From: Streptomyces sp. MP131-18 | GTDB lineage: Bacteria > Actinomycetota > Actinomycetes > Streptomycetales > Streptomycetaceae | Length of the DNA: 64,000 bases | Assembly: GCF_001984575.1 (NCBI RefSeq) | Contig: NZ_LZNS01000001.1 | Span: forward strand, 3,075,476 to 3,139,475 | Direction: 5' to 3' | Notes under the pieces: model-generated | Told to the model about the DNA's origin: nothing | The model's input: only the letters and a program-made list of their open reading frames with translations | Database searches by the model: none | Shown: piece after piece, positions 57,095 through 64,000 of the stretch | Numbering within the stretch: position 1 is the stretch's first letter | Layout: every line of letters starts with the position of its first letter | Position numbers and translations under genes: made by a program

Positions 57095-58798
57095 TCAGTG
57101 GCTGGAGGCGCGCTCCGCGCCGGCGCCGGTGAGCGCGCGGACCTGGAGCCTGGCGAACCGCTCGTCGTCGCTCTCCTTCGACATCAGCGTGCCGATGATC
57201 GCGCAGAGCAGGCCGATCGGGATGGACACGAGCCCGGGGTTCTCCAGGGGGAACCACTGGAAGTCGACACTCTCGGGGAACAGCGACAGGTTGTTCCCCT
57301 CGGCATCCACTCCCTTGCCGGAGACGACGGGCGAGAAGAACACCAGGCCCACCGAGCTGATCAGCCCGCCGTAGATACCGGCCACCGCGCCCGTGGTGTT
57401 GAACCGCCGCCAGAACAGGCTGAGCAGGATCGTCGGCAGGTTCGCGGAGGCGGCGATCGCGAAGGCCAGCGCGACCAGGAAGGCCACGTTCAGGTCCTGG
57501 GCGAAGACGGCCAGGACGATCGACACCGCGCCGACGCCGATCGCGGCGAACCGCGCCACCCGCACTTCCTCCTGCTCGCTCGCCTTCCCCTTGCGCAGCA
57601 CACTGTTGTAGAAGTCGTGCGCAAGCGAGGACGAGGAGGCGATGGTCAACCCGGCCACCGTGGACAGGATGGCGGCGAACGCGACCGCGGCGATGAACGC
57701 GAGCATCGCCGCGCCCCAGAAGTCGCCGCCGAAGTGGTCGCCGACCGCCTCGGCGAGTTGCGGGGCCGCGGTGTTCCCCGCGGAGTTCTCGGCCGTGATG
57801 GCCTCGTGCCCGACCAGGGCGGCGGCACCGAAGCCCAGGATCAGGGTCAGCAGGTAGAAGGTGCCGATGATGCCGATGGCCCAGTTCACGGACTTCCGCG
57901 CGGTCTTGGCGTCCGGCACGGTGTAGAAGCGGATCAGGATGTGCGGCAGACCGGCCGTGCCGAGCACCAGAGCCAGGCCGAGGCTGATCAGGTCCAGCTT
58001 GTTGACCATGGTCTGCCAGGCGTCGCCCGCCACTTCGACGCCGTAGCGCTGTCCTGGTTCGAGGAACGCGTCACCCCGGCCGCTCGCCGCCGCCGCGTCG
58101 TTCATCAGCGAGCCGAAGTTGAAGTCGTACATCGCCAGCACCAGCAGGCTGACCAGCAGGGCGCCGACCATCAGGATCACGGCCTTGATGATCTGCACCC
58201 ACGTGGTGCCGGTCATGCCGCCGAACGACACGTAGGTCACCATCAGGATGCCGACCACCACGATGCCGACGATCTTCGCGGTGTCGGCGCTCATCCCGAG
58301 ATAGGTCTCGCCCTCCTCGATGCCGAGCAGCAGCGCGATCAGCGCGCCCGCGCCCACCATCTGCGCCAGCAGGTAGAAGACCGACACCGTCAGCGTGGAC
58401 ACCGAGGCCGCGGTACGCACCGGTCGCTGCCGCATCCGGTAGGACACGACATCGGCCATGGTGAAGCGCCCGGAGTTCCGCAGCAGCTCCGCGACCAGCA
58501 GCAGCGCCACCAGCCAGGCCACCAGGAAGCCGATCGAGTACAGGAAGCCGTCGTAGCCGAACAGGGCGATCGTTCCCGCGATGCCGAGGAACGAGGCGGC
58601 CGACATGTAGTCGCTGCCGATCGCGAACCCGTTCTGGATGCCGGTAAAGCCGCGGCCGCCGGAGTGGAAGTCGGTGGCCGATCTGGTGTGCCGACTGGCC
58701 CAGGCGGTGACGCCCAGCGTCAGCGCGATGAGTGCGGCGAAGAGGATGACGGTGATCAGCCGTTCCTGGTTGGTGCTTTCCTCGGCCAGCGTGATCAT
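57095..58798 (-). CDS. Cation/acetate-type symporter (ActP/MctC-like)
   Basis: 567 residues with about 13 membrane segments. Family features are FHSGGRGFTGIQNGFAIGSDYMSAASFLGIAG, LPHILIRFYTVPDAKTARKSV, and AAILSTVAGLTIASSSSLAHDFY. This is the acetate/monocarboxylate branch of the SSS family, and sodium or proton coupling is not visible. The ATG overlaps the stop of the DUF485 gene by four bases. It is a second such module within 8 kb. Confidence 0.93.
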   Translation of the reverse strand: MITLAEESTNQERLITVILFAALIALTLGVTAWASRHTRSATDFHSGGRGFTGIQNGFAIGSDYMSAASFLGIAGTIALFGYDGFLYSIGFLVAWLVALLLVAELLRNSGRFTMADVVSYRMRQRPVRTAASVSTLTVSVFYLLAQMVGAGALIALLLGIEEGETYLGMSADTAKIVGIVVVGILMVTYVSFGGMTGTTWVQIIKAVILMVGALLVSLLVLAMYDFNFGSLMNDAAAASGRGDAFLEPGQRYGVEVAGDAWQTMVNKLDLISLGLALVLGTAGLPHILIRFYTVPDAKTARKSVNWAIGIIGTFYLLTLILGFGAAALVGHEAITAENSAGNTAAPQLAEAVGDHFGGDFWGAAMLAFIAAVAFAAILSTVAGLTIASSSSLAHDFYNSVLRKGKASEQEEVRVARFAAIGVGAVSIVLAVFAQDLNVAFLVALAFAIAASANLPTILLSLFWRRFNTTGAVAGIYGGLISSVGLVFFSPVVSGKGVDAEGNNLSLFPESVDFQWFPLENPGLVSIPIGLLCAIIGTLMSKESDDERFARLQVRALTGAGAERASSH

Positions 58799-59190
58799 GC
58801 GTCCTCCCCCTTCCGCGCGCCGGGAACGGTCGGGCCGCCCTCCAGCTCCTCGCGCAGCTCGTCGGCGAGCGGGTCGAAGCGGCGGTTGGTGTACCGCGAG
58901 TACAGAATCGCAATGCCGAAGGTCGACACGAACTGCAAGAGGCCGAAGAACAGCGCCACGTTCGCGCTGCCCACGATCTTCGTGGACATGAAGCCACCGG
59001 CGTAGGCGGACAACAGCACGTACAGCAGGTACCAGGCGAGGAAGCCAATACCGGCCGGCACCACGAACCGCAGCAGCCGACTCCGCAGTTCCACGAAGCG
59101 CGGATCGTCGTGCATGGTGACCGAACGGCTCTCCAAGTCGCCGTCGGGCGGGGGCCCTTCGGGCCCGGGGCGGGAATGCGTCGTCGACAT
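58795..59190 (-). CDS. DUF485 membrane protein, symporter partner
   Basis: 131 residues from ATG 59188-59190, chosen because AGGAG lies at proper spacing upstream; an earlier in-frame start at 59256 has none. Two membrane segments ([20 protein letters not shown] and [23 protein letters not shown]) and the conserved [20 protein letters not shown] end are typical DUF485. DUF485 genes almost always precede acetate symporter genes, as here. Confidence 0.93.
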   Translation of the reverse strand: MSTTHSRPGPEGPPPDGDLESRSVTMHDDPRFVELRSRLLRFVVPAGIGFLAWYLLYVLLSAYAGGFMSTKIVGSANVALFFGLLQFVSTFGIAILYSRYTNRRFDPLADELREELEGGPTVPGARKGEDA

Positions 59191-59325
59191 CACCGGCTCC
59201 TGTCTGGTTGCTGTGCTCCGGGAAATGTAAGGAGGGTCACAGACCCCGGTCACCACGCAGACGGGTTCACTCGCCGAACGGTCGATATCCGCGCCGAGCG
59301 GACGGCCAGCAGCACCGGCACGGCA

Positions 59326-59367
59326 ACGGGCCCCGGCGCACGGAAGAATCCGCGGACCGGGGCCCGT
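59326..59367 (-). terminator. tuf terminator
   Basis: A perfect 11-bp stem (59326-59336 with 59357-59367) with a 20-base loop that can pair further. It starts 21 bp after the tuf stop and ends the str operon. Confidence 0.8.
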
Positions 59368-59387
59368 GTGCGTACCTGCTGGTCAGC

Positions 59388-60581
<1,194 letters not shown>

Positions 60582-60614
60582 TGGGGTCCTCCTGTGGACT
60601 GGTGCTGTACGCCC

Positions 60615-60629
60615 CCCGCAACTTGCGGG
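60615..60629. repeat. Short palindrome upstream of tuf
   Basis: CCCGCAA and TTGCGGG flank a single C, embedded in GGGGGG/CCTCCC context like the palindrome at 50962-50989. It lies about 34 bp before the tuf start. Confidence 0.55.
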
Positions 60630-60701
60630 AGGTTTCAGATGGTCGACCGAACCGGTCAGGACCCCGAGGGGACGCCCTTGACCGCTTCGCTAAAGGGCTG
60701 G

Positions 60702-60729
60702 GCATCGGGGGCGCAATGCCCCCGAATGC
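60702..60729 (-). promoter_or_regulatory. fusA-tuf intercistronic hairpin
   Basis: GCATCGGGGG (60702-60711) pairs with CCCCCGAATGC (60719-60729) with one bulged A and a 7-base loop. It begins 21 bp after the fusA stop. It could be an attenuator or an mRNA-end protector before tuf. Confidence 0.55.
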
Positions 60730-60749
60730 CCGTTGCTCCAGCTTAGGGG

Positions 60750-62873
<2,124 letters not shown>

Positions 62874-62912
62874 CTGGCTTCATTCTTCTCTCGGTCTCGA
62901 TGGGGTTTGCGA

Positions 62913-63383
62913 CTACCAGCGGTAGTGCGCGAAGGCCTTGTTGGACTCGGCCATCTTGTGGGTGTCCTCGCGCTTCTTCACGGAGGCACCGAGCCCATTG
63001 GAGGCATCGAGCAGCTCGTTCATCAGCCGCTCGGTCATGGTCTTCTCGCGGCGCGCGCGGGAGTAGCCGACCAGCCAGCGCAGCGCGAGTGTGGAGGAAC
63101 GCCCGGGGCGCACCTCGACCGGCACCTGGTACGTGGCGCCACCGACGCGGCGGGAACGGACCTCAAGGGTCGGCTTCACGTTCTCCAGGGCGCGCTTGAG
63201 GGTGATGACCGGGTCGTTGCCGGACTTCTCCCGCACCCCCTCCATGGCGCCGTAGACGATGCGCTCGGCGGTGGAGCGCTTGCCGTTCAGCAGCACCTTG
63301 TTGATGAGAGAGGTCACCAGAGGAGAGCCGTACACCGGGTCGATGTGAACCGGCCGCTTCGGGGCGGGGCCCTTACGAGGCAT
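62913..63383 (-). CDS. rpsG: 30S ribosomal protein S7
   Basis: 156 residues ([47 protein letters not shown]). It ends [17 protein letters not shown]7 organises the 30S head and represses the str operon in some bacteria. It starts 2 bp after rpsL. Confidence 0.98.
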   Translation of the reverse strand: MPRKGPAPKRPVHIDPVYGSPLVTSLINKVLLNGKRSTAERIVYGAMEGVREKSGNDPVITLKRALENVKPTLEVRSRRVGGATYQVPVEVRPGRSSTLALRWLVGYSRARREKTMTERLMNELLDASNGLGASVKKREDTHKMAESNKAFAHYRW

Positions 63384-63385
63384 GC

Positions 63386-63757
63386 TTACTTCTCCTTCTT
63401 GGCGCCGTAGCGGCTGCGGGCCTGCTTGCGGTTCTTGACGCCCTGGGTGTCCAGGGAGCCACGGATGATCTTGTAACGAACACCCGGCAGGTCCTTCACA
63501 CGGCCACCGCGCACCAGCACGATGGAGTGCTCCTGAAGGTTGTGGTTCTCACCCGGAATGTAGGCCGTGACCTCGATCCCATTGCTGAGCCTCACACGGG
63601 CGACCTTGCGGAGCGCCGAGTTCGGCTTCTTCGGCGTGGTGGTGAACACACGCGTGCAGACGCCGCGCCGCTGAGGGGAGCCCTCGAGCGCCGGCGTCTT
63701 GTTCTTCTCGACCTTGTCCTGCCGGCCCTTACGGACCAGCTGCTGGATCGTTGGCAC
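63386..63757 (-). CDS. rpsL: 30S ribosomal protein S12
   Basis: 123 residues ([37 protein letters not shown]). The decoding loops [16 protein letters not shown] and [12 protein letters not shown] keep the lysines whose changes give streptomycin resistance, so this allele looks wild type. First gene of the str operon. The ribosome-binding AGAGAAACCGGAGAAACC precedes the ATG. Confidence 0.98.
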   Translation of the reverse strand: MPTIQQLVRKGRQDKVEKNKTPALEGSPQRRGVCTRVFTTTPKKPNSALRKVARVRLSNGIEVTAYIPGENHNLQEHSIVLVRGGRVKDLPGVRYKIIRGSLDTQGVKNRKQARSRYGAKKEK

Positions 63758-63811
63758 GGTTTCTCCGGTTTCTCTGTGCCGATCTCAATGAAGCTAACCT
63801 GGGCCACATCA

Positions 63812-63836
63812 CCGACCCACGCGGTCGGGTGTGTCG
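63812..63836 (-). promoter_or_regulatory. 25-bp element shared with rpsJ leader (rpsL copy)
   Basis: Identical to 50908-50932. It lies about 55 bp upstream of rpsL and about 107 bp downstream of the -10 box, so it is transcribed into the leader. It can fold as a CCGACC/GGTCGG hairpin. Confidence 0.78.
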
Positions 63837-63942
63837 AAGACTGCAGAATCCAGCTCCTCGCTGGGCGGGGAAGCGGATGCAGAATCCCGGAGTTCCTGAT
63901 GCAGCTGAAAAAGCGCAGGGAACACCCCAGGCACAAGGTCAG

Positions 63943-63971
63943 AGCCTACCTACCCCGCGCGCTGCGGTCAA
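63943..63971 (-). promoter_or_regulatory. str operon promoter (TTGACC-N17-TAGGCT)
   Basis: On the minus strand the -35 TTGACC (63966-63971) and the -10 TAGGCT (63943-63948) are 17 bp apart, a strong vegetative promoter. It lies about 190 bp upstream of rpsL. No gene lies between it and the window end. Confidence 0.85.
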
Positions 63972-64000
63972 AACAAGCAAGCACGCCCGACCTGCCCCGC

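Noticed and set aside
59201..59275. Possible CRP-like site upstream of the DUF485-symporter genes
   Set aside because: Two GGTCAC copies are direct rather than inverted repeats, with no convincing palindrome.

Overview
The window is very GC-rich and shows the gene order and family set of Streptomyces or a close relative. Markers are a WhiB-type regulator, a groES-groEL1 operon under CIRCE with a His-rich GroEL tail, XRE/DUF397 and DUF5954 proteins, a C+ type S4, a Z-type S14, and an rpoA ending GFVETEQY. Most genes on the minus strand belong to core housekeeping.

Left arm (1-21,546): a whiD-like gene end, an SDR oxidoreductase, groES-groEL1 behind two CIRCE operators, a polysaccharide deacetylase, and a THUMP-like methyltransferase. 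Then come the t6A tRNA-modification genes in two minus-strand runs (tsaB-rimI-tsaD-small gene, and alr-hydrolase-tsaE). NAD(P)HX repair (nnr), acpS, coaA and glmM supply cofactor and wall metabolism. A stand-alone, catalytically eroded GlmS glutaminase-like gene sits directly before acpS. rplM-rpsI, an ABC-F protein and truA follow.

Accessory island (about 21,547-34,213): about 12.7 kb lies between truA and rplQ, which I recall as adjacent in streptomycetes. It holds an AIPR-family protein with a PD-(D/E)XK-like N-terminus and an hsdR-hsdS-hsdM type I restriction-modification operon with overlapping genes. HsdR carries an N-terminal HEPN-like (DUF4145-type) domain. A separate HEPN gene follows hsdM. 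Then come an XRE/DUF397 regulator pair, a divergent small gene, a Uma2-like nuclease-fold gene, and a DUF262 pseudogene with several frameshifts. This is the part most likely to hold unusual biology: DNA restriction physically combined with two potential RNases.

Ribosomal block (34,214-50,844, all minus): transcription runs from rpsJ (S10 operon) through the spc operon, secY-adk-map, infA-rpmJ-rpsM-rpsK-rpsD-rpoA-rplQ. Many stop/start overlaps are visible, with hairpins after rplO, map and rplQ.

Right arm (50,845-64,000): two sodium/solute symporter plus DUF485 modules. One is coupled to a LytS/LytTR two-component system by overlapping codons. A DUF5954 protein and an NAD(P)-binding protein lie between them. 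The str operon (rpsL-rpsG-fusA-tuf, minus) follows, with a clear TTGACC-N17-TAGGCT promoter. An identical 25-bp element lies upstream of both rpsJ and rpsL. No tRNA, rRNA, IS transposase or CRISPR array was seen.
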